Source: Thermohalobaculum sp050043005
GTDB lineage: Bacteria > Pseudomonadota > Alphaproteobacteria > Rhodobacterales > Rhodobacteraceae
Assembly (NCBI GenBank): GCA_050043005.1
Contig: JBHJIZ010000005.1
Coordinates: 1 to 64,000 of the forward strand
DNA length: 64,000 bases
Reading direction: 5' to 3'
This document shows positions 36,589 to 45,618 of this stretch, one piece after another. A program made the translations under genes and the position numbers. The notes under the pieces were generated by a model. The model searched no databases. It saw nothing but the letters and a program-made list of their open reading frames with translations, and was not told where the DNA came from. The number at the start of each line of letters is the position of its first letter. The first letter of the stretch is position 1.

Positions 36589-36962
36589 TGCGCTGGCGGC
36601 GTCTCCGGCGCCCCACGACCCAACTTGCACGCGCTGGCGAACGCACGTGTATCCTGACCGTGGATCGTGCTGTGCCTTCCGTCAGGTTTCGCGCGACCAC
36701 GCTGCAGGGTGAGCCCACTGGACGGATCGAGGTCGAAACAGGCTCACCGGATACCCCGGACATGTCGGTGAGAGATCTTGCCAGCGAAGTCGAGATACGT
36801 GGCGATGGTCTGGTCCGGGTCTCGATCATTCCGCGGAGCGACACCGCAATCACATTCCTCCCAACAGAGACACCGGCATCGCCACTTTGGTTCGCGGTCG
36901 GGGCAATCCTCGTGTTCGGGGCAAGCATCTGGACGGCCTGGGATTTCTTCGGAGGTGCTTGA
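36588..36962 (+). CDS. Small protein with C-terminal membrane helix, unknown function
   Basis: A 124-residue protein with a very basic start (MRWRRLRRPTTQLARAGERT), a soluble middle with beta-strand character (CILTVDRAVPSVRFRATTLQ) and a single membrane helix near residues 98-120 before FGGA. Its ATG overlaps the stop of the A-type carrier gene (TGATG), and its stop is directly followed by the tfoX-like ATG, so it is a real part of the operon. I do not recognise a family. Confidence 0.75.
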   Translation: MRWRRLRRPTTQLARAGERTCILTVDRAVPSVRFRATTLQGEPTGRIEVETGSPDTPDMSVRDLASEVEIRGDGLVRVSIIPRSDTAITFLPTETPASPLWFAVGAILVFGASIWTAWDFFGGA

Positions 36963-37355
36963 ATGGCGCTGTCGCCCGAATTTCGCGAATACGTGCTCGA
37001 CCACTTCTCTGAACTCGGGCCGGTCGAGATCAAGCGCATGTTCGGCGGTGCTGGTTTGTACCTTGGGGATGCCTGCTTCGCGCTAGTTCTAAGCTCCGAG
37101 GCGATCCTGATGCGGGGAGACGACGACCTGGGCCCTGAGTTCGAGGCTGCCGGGTCCGAGCAGTGGATCTATGAGAACAAGACGCGCGGGCCTGTTTCCA
37201 TGCCGTACTGGACCCTGCCCGATGCTGCGATGGACGATCCCGAGGAGGCCGTCACCTGGGCGCGCAAGTCTCTGGTTCCGGCAGAGCAGGCCGCAGCAAA
37301 GAAGCGCGCGGCGAAGGCCCGGAAAGCCGCTCGCAGGCCCACTGCGAAAACCTGA
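36963..37355 (+). CDS. TfoX/Sxy N-terminal domain protein
   Basis: A 130-residue protein whose first 100 residues form a TfoX N-terminal domain: SPEFREYVLDHFSELGPVEI, KRMFGGAGLYLGDACFAL, and MPYWTLPDAAMDDPEEAVTW. The tail is Ala/Lys/Arg-rich and could bind nucleic acid. In gammaproteobacteria full-length TfoX/Sxy controls competence with CRP; single-domain forms like this one are widespread and uncharacterised, so a competence role is not claimed. The start follows the previous stop without a gap. Confidence 0.88.
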   Translation: MALSPEFREYVLDHFSELGPVEIKRMFGGAGLYLGDACFALVLSSEAILMRGDDDLGPEFEAAGSEQWIYENKTRGPVSMPYWTLPDAAMDDPEEAVTWARKSLVPAEQAAAKKRAAKARKAARRPTAKT

Positions 37356-37420
37356 CGGTTGCGGCGGTCACCCGTTCCGCTAGAACGGCATCGCACACGA
37401 ATTGATCGATGGGGGTCTCG

Positions 37421-38158
37421 ATGACGCGCCGCAAGATTGCAGCCGGAAACTGGAAGATGAACGGGCTCGCGGCCTCGATCGCCGAACTTCGGAAGCTAAT
37501 GGAGACAACGGCGGGCTGCGACGTCATTCTTTGCCCTCCCGCAACGCTGATACAGTCCTTCGCCGCTCAGGCTGATGGCAGTGGCGTGCAGATCGGCGGG
37601 CAGGACTGTCACACAGCCTCGAGCGGTGCGCACACCGGTGACTTGTCTGCAGAGATGTTGCGCGATGCCGGAGCGACCGCCGTCATCGTCGGACATTCGG
37701 AGCGACGGCAGGATCACGGAGAGACGAGCGACGCGGTACGCGCCAAGGCCGAGGCCGCGTGGCGCGCAGGACTGATCGCCATCATTTGCGTGGGCGAGAC
37801 CGAGGCTGAACGCGACCAGGGCAAAGCGCTGGACATCGTCCGTCTTCAGGTTCGGGATTCACTACCAGCCGAAGCAACATCGGCGAATACCGTCATCGCC
37901 TACGAGCCAGTCTGGGCAATCGGCACCGGTAGAGTTCCGTCACCGGAGGACATCGCCGAGATGCACGGCGATATCCGGGCGACACTGCAGAGCGTTATAG
38001 GAGAAATCGCGAGAGATCTTCGCGTTTTGTACGGAGGTTCGGTGAAGCCCGGCAACGCGGCAGAGATCTTCGCGATCGAAAACGTCGATGGAGGGCTCGT
38101 TGGCGGAGCGTCGCTTAAGGCTGAGGACTTCTCACAAATCGTACGTGCCGCCGGGTGA
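37421..38158 (+). CDS. tpiA: Triose-phosphate isomerase
   Basis: Interconverts dihydroxyacetone phosphate and glyceraldehyde 3-phosphate. The chosen ATG gives 245 residues, MTRRKIAAGNWKMNGL, with the active-site lysine at residue 12, histidine in VIVGHSERRQ, the catalytic glutamate in AYEPVWAIGTG and the phosphate loop LYGGSVKPGNA and GGLVGGASL. GGGGG lies 6 bases before this ATG; an in-frame ATG at 37409 is an alternative. Its stop codon falls in the loop of a terminator-like hairpin. Confidence 0.97.
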   Translation: MTRRKIAAGNWKMNGLAASIAELRKLMETTAGCDVILCPPATLIQSFAAQADGSGVQIGGQDCHTASSGAHTGDLSAEMLRDAGATAVIVGHSERRQDHGETSDAVRAKAEAAWRAGLIAIICVGETEAERDQGKALDIVRLQVRDSLPAEATSANTVIAYEPVWAIGTGRVPSPEDIAEMHGDIRATLQSVIGEIARDLRVLYGGSVKPGNAAEIFAIENVDGGLVGGASLKAEDFSQIVRAAG

Positions 38159-38168
38159 TCGGCGGCAC
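38145..38168. terminator. Hairpin between convergent tpiA and the HHH-protein gene
   Basis: GTGCCGCCG and CGGCGGCAC form a perfect 9-bp stem with a 6-base loop that contains the tpiA stop codon. It lies between two convergent genes and could terminate transcription from either side, though no long T run follows. Confidence 0.5.
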
Positions 38169-38191
38169 CGAGGCTTTCGGAGCTCTCGCGG

Positions 38192-38716
38192 TCAGTTGAG
38201 GAAAGTCTTCGCCTGGCCGACCCAGTCGTCGCGAATACAACGACCCTTGACCGTCATCAGGTTCTCATCGAGCCATGCCAAGCCGTCATCGTCGAACGAG
38301 GCGAGTTGCGAGAACTTGTAGACACCAAGTTTGTGAAGCTGCGTCTGGAGCCCCGGTCCGACACCTTTGATCTTCGTCAGGTCGTCGACGTCTTCAGGAG
38401 CTTCTGCCAGCAGGCATTTCGGTGAAGCGAGAGGCGCGTCGACCTCGACACTCTCCTCTGGCATCGCGATCGGTTGTACGGTTGGGGCTGGAGCCTCCGC
38501 TTTCGTCTTTGCGGGAGCCACATCTTTCACGTCGGCAGGTGTCGTCGTCGCGTGCTCGAACGGGAACATCATCTGAGGCGTCATGGTGTTCGCCAGACCC
38601 TCAAACCGCCAAGGAACACCAAAGAGTGGTGCCGATGGAAAGAAACTGACCCAAAAGTCAAATGCCTGCTTTGCGGGCTCGAAGGCCGTCTCGTATGCTT
38701 TATCGAAGCCAGTCAT
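38192..38716 (-). CDS. Helix-hairpin-helix protein, possibly linked to PHA granules
   Basis: A 174-residue protein. The N-terminal 55 residues (FDKAYETAFEPAKQAFDFWV, then FFPSAPLFGVPWRF) are hydrophobic and aromatic, a linker rich in Ala/Pro follows, and the C-terminal 60 residues form a HhH-like domain (DLTKIKGVGPGLQTQLHKLG, CIRDDWVGQAKTF). That domain resembles the C-terminal extension of Rhodobacterales NuoE. Two PhaR-like sites lie just upstream, so a phasin-like or granule-associated role is possible but inferred. The start ATG 38716 lies 20 bp from the first site. Its strand is opposite to gluQ. Confidence 0.75.
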   Translation of the reverse strand: MTGFDKAYETAFEPAKQAFDFWVSFFPSAPLFGVPWRFEGLANTMTPQMMFPFEHATTTPADVKDVAPAKTKAEAPAPTVQPIAMPEESVEVDAPLASPKCLLAEAPEDVDDLTKIKGVGPGLQTQLHKLGVYKFSQLASFDDDGLAWLDENLMTVKGRCIRDDWVGQAKTFLN

Positions 38717-38735
38717 GCTCAACCTCCCGATGATG

Positions 38736-38777
38736 CTGCGTTGCAGCGATAGTAAGGAATGAAATGCTGCATTGCAA
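38736..38777. promoter_or_regulatory. Two PhaR-like operator sites
   Basis: CTGCGTTGCAG at 38736-38746 is a perfect CTGC-N3-GCAG palindrome, the motif reported for PhaR of Rhodobacter sphaeroides. CTGCATTGCAA at 38767-38777 differs at the last base. They are 31 bp apart, about three helical turns, on one face of the DNA, and lie in the divergent region between the HHH-protein gene and gluQ. Confidence 0.6.
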
Positions 38778-38827
38778 CATTTCTGTGCTCGCTTGCGGCG
38801 AATTGACGTCCACGGGGCGATCGCAGC

Positions 38828-39706
38828 ATGGGTATGTCGATGATCGTTGAACGCTTCGCCCCCAGTCCCACCGGGCTTTTGCACATTGGCCATGCTTATT
38901 CCGCGTGGCGTTGCTTCAAATCGGCACGCGACGTGGGTGGGCGTTTCCTGCTGCGAATGGAGGATCTCGATGCATCCCGCGTTCGCGAAGCATATTACGA
39001 TGCAATTGAGAGGGATCTTCACTGGTTGGAACTGGACTGGGACGGACCAGTTCTAAGGCAGTCACATCGGCGCGAGGCCTATGCCGAGGTCATCGACTAC
39101 CTTTGGTCACTGGATTTGCTCTATCGGTGCACCTGCACGCGCCGCGATATTCAAGAGGCAATCGTGGCGCCGCAGGAAGGCGAGAACAGCGGCTCTCAGA
39201 TTTATCCCGGAACGTGCCGCAACAAAAAGACCGCATTCGAATCCGAAGGGGCGCTTCGCCTCGATCTCGAGGCCGCCATTGACCGCCTAGGCGGTGCAGA
39301 ACGGCTGGAGATGACGAGAATCCGATCGGCCAGCGATTCTTGCGCCGCTTTACCTGAAACCGTTGACGTTGCCCTCCTGCAGAATTCGGGCGGGGATGTC
39401 GTGATCGTGCGCCGGGACGGCGTGCCCGCATATCATCTGACCGTCGTGATTGATGACGCCTTCCAGGGCGTGACACATGTGACGCGCGGCGCGGATCTTG
39501 CCGAAGCGACGCATGTACAGCGCGTTTTGCAAGCCCTGCTGAGCTATCCCGACCCGGTCTATCGCCATCATCGCCTCGTCCGTGACGAATCCGGGAAGCG
39601 GCTGGCCAAGCGTGACGATGCGCGCGCCATATCCAGTTATCGCGAGGCAGGCCTGTCGCCCGGGGATGTCTTCAGGATGATCGGCGTCAGCGATCCGGCT
39701 GGTTAA
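38828..39706 (+). CDS. gluQ: Glutamyl-Q tRNA(Asp) synthetase
   Basis: A truncated class I synthetase that attaches glutamate to queuosine in tRNA(Asp). The 292-residue product carries the catalytic core only: ERFAPSPTGLLHIGHAYSAW (HIGH at residues 19-22), FLLRMEDLDASRVREAYYDA, zinc-site cysteines in RCTCTRRDIQ and YPGTCRN, and the KMSKS-like KRLAKRDDA. The anticodon-binding domain of GltX is missing, as expected. In-frame ATGs at 38834 and 38840 are alternative starts. With tgt in the window, two queuosine-related genes are near each other. It overlaps the AsmA-like gene tail-to-tail by 20 bp. Confidence 0.94.
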   Translation: MGMSMIVERFAPSPTGLLHIGHAYSAWRCFKSARDVGGRFLLRMEDLDASRVREAYYDAIERDLHWLELDWDGPVLRQSHRREAYAEVIDYLWSLDLLYRCTCTRRDIQEAIVAPQEGENSGSQIYPGTCRNKKTAFESEGALRLDLEAAIDRLGGAERLEMTRIRSASDSCAALPETVDVALLQNSGGDVVIVRRDGVPAYHLTVVIDDAFQGVTHVTRGADLAEATHVQRVLQALLSYPDPVYRHHRLVRDESGKRLAKRDDARAISSYREAGLSPGDVFRMIGVSDPAG

Positions 39707-42700
39707 GTCTGCGCTGAAAGTCTTCTGACGGTTCCCCGCCAGATCCTGAAAAGATGCCCCTCAGAAATCCCGGCGTCAGCAGGGAAAGCGGATTGATGGA
39801 CAGATCAGGATCGCTGGCCGGTCCCTTCAGCGTAAAGGTCATCGCAATGATCCCCTCGCCCTCACCACCCGACAACAGTGTTCCGAGGAGCGGTACATCG
39901 TTGAGCGCACCGGTTAGGCCGTATGCTGGTGAGATCACACCGCGCAGATCCAGACTTCCGCTGTCCTCGTCTATGGATCCGTTCACCTTCAGCGCGAGCG
40001 CGGAACTTGCAGCAATGGCATCGGTCAGGGCGATCTCGCCGTCGCGCAACGAAAACGGTACCCAGATTTTGCGGAATGACAGGCCGGTCGTCTCGACGGT
40101 ATTTTCAACGTTTTCGTCAAAGCCACCGCCCCGGATCACATCGCGAAAGGTCGCCTCGGATCGGACCGTGAGATCGTCGATGCGCATGCTCCCGTCCAGG
40201 TTCGCTTCCGCATCGATATCCGCCGTCAACGTCAGTTTTCCACCCGCTGCATCGGTGTAGAGATCTAGCGCCTTCAACAGTCCGCCTGCGTCCTCGCTTT
40301 CAAGGACCAACTTTCCGGTACCACTGGCATCTCGCGCGAGAATCGCGACCACTGGCGTTTTGGCTTGCACCGCGCCTTCGATACGGGCCGACAACGCGCC
40401 AGTTGACGCCTGCTCGAACGAGCCGGTCGCCGCTGAAAGCTCCAGACCCTCGCGCAGGATGAGTTCATCGATCGCAAAACGTGCCGAGATCGGGGTCGCG
40501 GGTTCATCGGGCGTGCTCGACCCGTCGCCGCCAAAACGCTCGCGCAGCTTCTCCAGGTCTATCTTGCGGCCTGCGATGACCACTGTCAGCGCTCCGCTTG
40601 CGTCTTTGGTGATCTGCGCGCGCGCATCAAGCGCTCTGCCAACGCGCGCCCGGTTCAAATCCGCGGATGTCAATTCACCTTCCGCGTTGAGTTCGAGCGC
40701 GCCGTCCAGGGAAAGCTCCGATGTCTCAAGGCGCAGTCGTTCGATCGTCACCGGCGCATCGGCCGAAATTTCGACACGCAACCTGCCGGGCTCTCCGATC
40801 TCCTTGCGCCACGAAAGAGCTTCGGAACCCAGTCCTGCGTCCTTTAGATCGGCATCGATGCTCAATCTGGACGGCGCATCGTCGGTTTGCTCCAGTGTAA
40901 GCGACGTGTCAGCCTGACCGGCTAAGTTCAGATCCTCCAGACCGAACTTCTCGGCGATCTCAGCAGTGACAGGGCCCTCCAGACGCATAGCACTTGCCGC
41001 ATTCTCGTTTCCGTAACTCTCACTCCACGACAACTCGAAGGGTTGCCCCTCGATGGTCGCCGGTCCGGACAGCGTCATCCTTGCCGTATTGGCCTCAAGC
41101 TCGAGCTTTTCAGCTGAAACGGACAAAGACCGATCTGGATCGAGCGGATAGTCATAGGTCAGATCCGTGAGTTCTGATCTTGCGCGGACTTTGACGTCCT
41201 CTAGCAACAGGTCTTGCTCAAGCGGGAAATCAACTTCGACATCTATCCGGGCCTTGCCGTCCAGCGTTCGCAAATCGGCTCCGAGTTTCGAGATCAGGCG
41301 CAGCGGAGGCTCGTCAATCAACGCCATGACCGCCGGAGCATCACCCACCGCGGCAATCTGGATATCGGCATCCGTGACTGGGGCCGAGAAGTTGAAGATC
41401 CCGACGCGGGATCCGCCTAGCCCGATTCGGGACCCGGTCTTCCCTGGCGAGACATAGCCGTCATCGACGTCGAGGATCAGCGTCTCCAGTGTCAAAGCGC
41501 CTACACCTGAGAGCGATCTGAGCGGTGACATCTGATCCAGATAACGCGAGTCCAGATCGTTGAACCGAAAGTTCATTTGGAGCTCTTCGCGTGCACCGAG
41601 TTGTAGCGACGCGTGCACGTCCGTGACATTTGAAGTCAGGATATTGTCGTCGATCCACGTTCGGGCGTTCACAGCTGCTTCAAGTGGCCAGAACCGCAAA
41701 AGATCCCGCATGGTGATCTGATCGGTCGAAACTCGAAGTCCGCCATCCCAGATCCCATTTCGGTCTTGAAACCGGCCGGACATCGAAATGGCAGCCTGTG
41801 CGTGAACGATGTCGGCAGAATGCAGATCAATGCTGGCGGTCTGGCGATCCCAGGCTGCCAGAACCGCGCCGCCATCGAAGCTGAGCGGTTCCTGAAAAAG
41901 ACCCTTGGGATTGGCAAAGAGTTCGCTGAGGTTCACCTGAGTCTTCAGACTGGTGACTGTGCCCTCCGCGTCCAGGTCCATCCGCGCGGTTCCGTTCATC
42001 CGCATCGAGAACTGATCTGACGCAAGGGTGAAGTCTTCGATCTTCACGATCTGATCCCCGGGATCCGCCCCGAAGACCAGTCTTGCGAACTGATATTCGA
42101 GCGGCGCTTCGGACAACAAAACCGCGCCATCTTCGGCCACCAGGACACCTGATATGTTTCCTATGGAGCCGTCTCGGTTCAGTTCGGCGGTGCTACGCCC
42201 TTCGACAACGCCGCGCACAAGCTGCAACCATTCCAGACCAGGCGCCAGTCGCGCAATCTCGCGCGCAGCGGCGCGTCCGAACTGTGCGCTTAGCAAGGTC
42301 GTTCCCTTGCCTCGGGGACGGTCGGCGAGCACCCGCAGGGAAAGCTCGCTTGGTTCTTCCGAAAGTTCGTCTAGCGTCAGGATCGCCCGCGCACCACCCT
42401 CATATTGCGTGATCGTGAGATCGGCGGAACGGGCAATCCAGGCTTCTTCGGCGCCTCGATCATCATAGGTCAAACGGGCACCAAGGATCTTTACGGATTC
42501 CAGCTTCGCAAGAAGACCAAGTGGTTCCTGATCGCCGACAAACCCATCCACCAATGCCGAAAGACGATCGGGCCCGTCTGACTGGACAGGACTTTCCTGG
42601 GCGATCGGGCTCGGGGGCGTCTCGGAGCCGACGCCAATCCCGAAGCGCCCGTCAGCCGCACGCGCAATCGAAATTGTGGGCGCAATCAGCGAGATCTGGA

Positions 42701-43100
42701 TGGGCTGAATCCGGCCCTGGATCAGGTCGGCCATATGAAATGCCGCGGAAAGATCCGGAACTTCCAGAACCCGCCCATCGGACAAGGTTTCAAGCCGCAC
42801 GTCCCGAAACCTGATCCCCGAAGGTGCTTTTTCCTCGCCCAAAGAGAGCACCAGTTCGCCGATCTCTAGCTTCGCGTCTGGCTCGAATGCGTTCACACGC
42901 TCTGAGACAATGTCAGACAGCAACGGAAGCGCGATGGGCCCCTGTAGCAGGCGCGCGTAAAGCAGCGCGATGCCAAGTATCACAATAACCGAGGCGCCCA
43001 AGGTCAGCCTGATCACTGCGCTGATGCAAATGCCGCAAACGCGCCCTAACGACAACGGCGCCTTTTGTGCCGAATTCTCTCGGGAGCGCTTAGGGCGCAT
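39687..43100 (-). CDS. Large AsmA-like/DUF3971 envelope protein (YhdP type)
   Basis: An 1137-residue protein with a basic cytoplasmic start (MRPKRSRENSAQKAP), one membrane helix (about 28-52) and a long periplasmic part made of repeated beta-strands. The DUF3971 region covers the middle, and a C-terminal AsmA-like segment includes LTGALNDVPLLGTLLSGGEG and GIIAMTFTLKGPASDPDLSI. Proteins of this group (YhdP, TamB, AsmA) are thought to form hydrophobic-groove bridges that move phospholipids between the two membranes. It stands alone on its strand. With mlaD it gives the window two lipid-transport genes. Confidence 0.9.
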   Translation of the reverse strand: MRPKRSRENSAQKAPLSLGRVCGICISAVIRLTLGASVIVILGIALLYARLLQGPIALPLLSDIVSERVNAFEPDAKLEIGELVLSLGEEKAPSGIRFRDVRLETLSDGRVLEVPDLSAAFHMADLIQGRIQPIQISLIAPTISIARAADGRFGIGVGSETPPSPIAQESPVQSDGPDRLSALVDGFVGDQEPLGLLAKLESVKILGARLTYDDRGAEEAWIARSADLTITQYEGGARAILTLDELSEEPSELSLRVLADRPRGKGTTLLSAQFGRAAAREIARLAPGLEWLQLVRGVVEGRSTAELNRDGSIGNISGVLVAEDGAVLLSEAPLEYQFARLVFGADPGDQIVKIEDFTLASDQFSMRMNGTARMDLDAEGTVTSLKTQVNLSELFANPKGLFQEPLSFDGGAVLAAWDRQTASIDLHSADIVHAQAAISMSGRFQDRNGIWDGGLRVSTDQITMRDLLRFWPLEAAVNARTWIDDNILTSNVTDVHASLQLGAREELQMNFRFNDLDSRYLDQMSPLRSLSGVGALTLETLILDVDDGYVSPGKTGSRIGLGGSRVGIFNFSAPVTDADIQIAAVGDAPAVMALIDEPPLRLISKLGADLRTLDGKARIDVEVDFPLEQDLLLEDVKVRARSELTDLTYDYPLDPDRSLSVSAEKLELEANTARMTLSGPATIEGQPFELSWSESYGNENAASAMRLEGPVTAEIAEKFGLEDLNLAGQADTSLTLEQTDDAPSRLSIDADLKDAGLGSEALSWRKEIGEPGRLRVEISADAPVTIERLRLETSELSLDGALELNAEGELTSADLNRARVGRALDARAQITKDASGALTVVIAGRKIDLEKLRERFGGDGSSTPDEPATPISARFAIDELILREGLELSAATGSFEQASTGALSARIEGAVQAKTPVVAILARDASGTGKLVLESEDAGGLLKALDLYTDAAGGKLTLTADIDAEANLDGSMRIDDLTVRSEATFRDVIRGGGFDENVENTVETTGLSFRKIWVPFSLRDGEIALTDAIAASSALALKVNGSIDEDSGSLDLRGVISPAYGLTGALNDVPLLGTLLSGGEGEGIIAMTFTLKGPASDPDLSINPLSLLTPGFLRGIFSGSGGEPSEDFQRRLNQPDR

Positions 43101-43218
43101 CTTCTGATCAACCTCTCACGCAAGACGTTATCCGGTGTCGCATGTTGAACGCGCCAAGCCAATCTTTCCGGTTAGATCGTCCGAGGGGTCTTGCGGATTT
43201 GCCTGGCCGTGACGAGGA

Positions 43219-43995
43219 TCAAGCCTCCCACGGAACTCCCCCAGCGAAGGCATGATACTGGGTCTTGGCCATGTGAGCGGCATCGATTGGGATCATCTGG
43301 CCGGACACCGCGCGGGCGCCGTCCGAGCATAGGAAGGCGATGACCGATGCGATGTCTTCCGGCTCGACAAGCAATCCCAATGCATTGGAGTCCCGGATGG
43401 CTTGCGGATCTCGCTCGCCAGACGCAATTCGAGCCTTGATGGCGGGGGTCATGACATAGGTTGGCGCGACACCGTTTACGCGGACACCGAACCGGCCCAG
43501 TTCCACGGCCAGCATTTCGGTCAGTCTCAGGATCGCAGTCTTCGATGGACAGTATGCGGCAAGCGGCAACGGTACGAAGGAGTTGATCGATCCAAGGGTA
43601 ACGATCGCACCTGACGCTTGCTCTGCCATGATCTTGCCGACGGCCCGGCAGGTATGAACGGTACCGTTGTAGTTGATCTGCCAAAGCCGGTCATGCGCCT
43701 CGGGCTCCATGTCCAGAATTGTGGACGGTGTCTCCAGAATTCCCGCTGCTGCAACGCAGGCATCGATCCGGCCGAGAGCGCGCGCGACACCGCCGACAGC
43801 CGTCTCGATCGCTGCTGGCTCGGCCACGTCACATGCAAAGAAATGTGCCGCATCGCCGATGCTGCGCACAACGTCCGGCCCTTTCTCGGTATCGCGGTCC
43901 AGCACGGCAACTTCAAAGCCCGCCGCTGCGAACTTACGGGCCGATGCCTCACCGATCCCGCTTGCGCCCCCGGTCACCAGCGCCACCTTCTGCAT
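43219..43995 (-). CDS. SDR-family oxidoreductase
   Basis: A 258-residue short-chain dehydrogenase/reductase: cofactor loop LVTGGASGIGEASARKF, the acidic residue in VAVLDRDTEKG indicating NAD preference, CVAAAGILETP, catalytic serine in VTLGSINSFVPL, and YxxxK in AAYCPSKTAIL. The C-terminal FLCSDGARAVSGQMIPIDAA is usual. ATG 43995 lies 2 bp after the stop of the metallo-beta-lactamase-fold gene; the longer open frame upstream is antisense or out-of-frame to it. The substrate is unknown. Confidence 0.9.
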   Translation of the reverse strand: MQKVALVTGGASGIGEASARKFAAAGFEVAVLDRDTEKGPDVVRSIGDAAHFFACDVAEPAAIETAVGGVARALGRIDACVAAAGILETPSTILDMEPEAHDRLWQINYNGTVHTCRAVGKIMAEQASGAIVTLGSINSFVPLPLAAYCPSKTAILRLTEMLAVELGRFGVRVNGVAPTYVMTPAIKARIASGERDPQAIRDSNALGLLVEPEDIASVIAFLCSDGARAVSGQMIPIDAAHMAKTQYHAFAGGVPWEA

Positions 43996-43997
43996 CG

Positions 43998-44855
43998 TCA
44001 GTCCTCGCTTGGGTCGAACCAAAACCCGCCACCCTCCTGCCGGACATGTCCGATCGATGGCGCCGGAAAGTGTGAGGACAGGATCAGATGGCGATGCGCC
44101 GCGCAAGTCTCGAGCACGCGACGGCGCGACGTGGTGGAGAGTGTCCCGTCCCAATCGCGCCGATAAGCCCAGTGCGGATGAGCGCATTGAATGGGCGAGT
44201 GCAGCAGATCGCCCCACATCACAGCATGCTGACCTTGGCTTTCGAGATGGATCGCAACATGGCCCTGCGTGTGGCCGGGGGTCGGCTCGAACCAGATACC
44301 GTCCTCGATCTGGTGATCTGAGTCCACGATGACCGCCTGCCCAGCCTCGATCACCGGAGAGACGGACTCGCGCCAGATGTCGGGTTCACGGTCCTCGGCG
44401 GCAACCACTTCCTCTCGTGCAAAAAAGTACTGCGCGGTCGGGAATGTTGGCGCCCAGCGCCCGTCGATCAGCCGAGTGTTCCAACCTGCGTGATCCACGT
44501 GCAGGTGTGAGCAGAGGACATGCGTTATCTCTTCGGGGTGCGCGCCCGCTCGGGCAAGTCTGTCGAGCCACGTTGTGTCCTGTCGATGCTCCCAGAACGG
44601 AAAGATCGGATAGGTCTTGTCGCAGCCGATGCAGGTATCCAGCAGGATCAAATGCCGTGGCGTGCGGACCAGATAGGCCTGCACCGTCACAAGCGCCTTG
44701 CGGTCGGCATCGATCGCCCACGGTTGCAGTCTGGGCAACAAGGCATCGACCTCGCCCGGTGTCGAGGCCGGAAACATCTTGTCGACCTCCAGAAACGGAA
44801 GAGACAACTCCACGACGCGGTGGATGGTGAAATCGCCGAGACGAAGTGCGTTCAT
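43998..44855 (-). CDS. Metallo-beta-lactamase-fold hydrolase
   Basis: A 285-residue MBL-fold protein with zinc ligands in LCSHLHVDHAGWN, the histidine in PTPGHTQGHVAIHL, the aspartate in VMWGDLLHSPIQ and the last histidine in ILSSHFPAPSIGHV. The N-terminus, MNALRLGDFTIHRVVELSLP, is typical of the quorum-quenching/lactonase-like branch. It hydrolyses an ester, lactone or thioester that cannot be named. It is tightly followed by the SDR gene and separated from a second MBL gene by an LprI-type gene. Confidence 0.87.
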   Translation of the reverse strand: MNALRLGDFTIHRVVELSLPFLEVDKMFPASTPGEVDALLPRLQPWAIDADRKALVTVQAYLVRTPRHLILLDTCIGCDKTYPIFPFWEHRQDTTWLDRLARAGAHPEEITHVLCSHLHVDHAGWNTRLIDGRWAPTFPTAQYFFAREEVVAAEDREPDIWRESVSPVIEAGQAVIVDSDHQIEDGIWFEPTPGHTQGHVAIHLESQGQHAVMWGDLLHSPIQCAHPHWAYRRDWDGTLSTTSRRRVLETCAAHRHLILSSHFPAPSIGHVRQEGGGFWFDPSED

Positions 44856-44871
44856 CTGTTTTACGGATCGA

Positions 44872-45618
44872 TCAGAAAGCCTTCAGGAAGTGAATACGCT
44901 GCGCGGTGGCAGACGCAAGGCAATTCCCGATCTGATCCAGTTGGGCATTGCTGAGCGTTTCATAGGTCGTATTGCGCGCCCTGCAGTAGCTGTCCCGTTC
45001 ACGGAGCCACGACCGCTGGAGATTTCGAAGCTCCCTGCGCTGGCTGTCTGAGAGGCGGCTGCGTTTCTCACGATAAGCAACATTGAGCAGATTGTCCGCC
45101 TGTGCCGCATTCAGGTTCGTGCAAAGCACTTTTTCGGCCGTGGTGCTCGCGCGTTTGCAGTCGAACCCTGGCGAAAACACCGGCTGATAGTCCCGACCTA
45201 TTCTGACGGTGGACTGTTTGTAGGAAACTATCCGCCCCTCAAGCGAGGCGAGCCGTTCTTCCAGGAACTGTATCTTCTGAGAATTCTGTTGCGCGAGCCT
45301 CTGAACGCTTGCGATCTGACCACGGGTATCTGTGATCAACCCCTGGATCTGCCGGAAGTTATCTTCGCTGATACGCCCTTCGCGAAACTCGGAAATCGCG
45401 AGTTTCTCATAGCGCGCGATGTTGTTCTCCTCGTCGTACGTGTCGTAGTACCCCGAGATCTTATCCTTGGCCACGTCCTTCAGAATGTCTTTGCCGGTAT
45501 CGTAAAGTTCCACGACGATGAATCCGACAATCGGATTAGCTTTCGACGCTTGGTAGACGCCAGAGACAATGATCATACCAAAGGCAAGAAGCGCAATCCG
45601 TACATATGAAAGTATCAT
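44872..45618 (-). CDS. Exported coiled-coil protein with LprI-type (DUF1311) domain
   Basis: A 248-residue protein. An N-terminal hydrophobic segment (MILSYVRIALLAFGMIIVSG) acts as signal or anchor; a coiled coil follows at about residues 95-130 (QIASVQRLAQQNSQKIQFLE). The C-terminal LprI/DUF1311 region has DCKRASTTAEKVLCTN, LNVAYREKRSRLSDSQRREL and RSWLRERDSYC, with cysteines in the family pattern. LprI domains are known as lysozyme inhibitors in mycobacteria and have wider unknown roles. GC content is visibly lower than in its neighbours, and it splits an otherwise metabolic cluster, which suggests insertion. The frame is open 40 codons upstream. Confidence 0.78.
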   Translation of the reverse strand: MILSYVRIALLAFGMIIVSGVYQASKANPIVGFIVVELYDTGKDILKDVAKDKISGYYDTYDEENNIARYEKLAISEFREGRISEDNFRQIQGLITDTRGQIASVQRLAQQNSQKIQFLEERLASLEGRIVSYKQSTVRIGRDYQPVFSPGFDCKRASTTAEKVLCTNLNAAQADNLLNVAYREKRSRLSDSQRRELRNLQRSWLRERDSYCRARNTTYETLSNAQLDQIGNCLASATAQRIHFLKAF

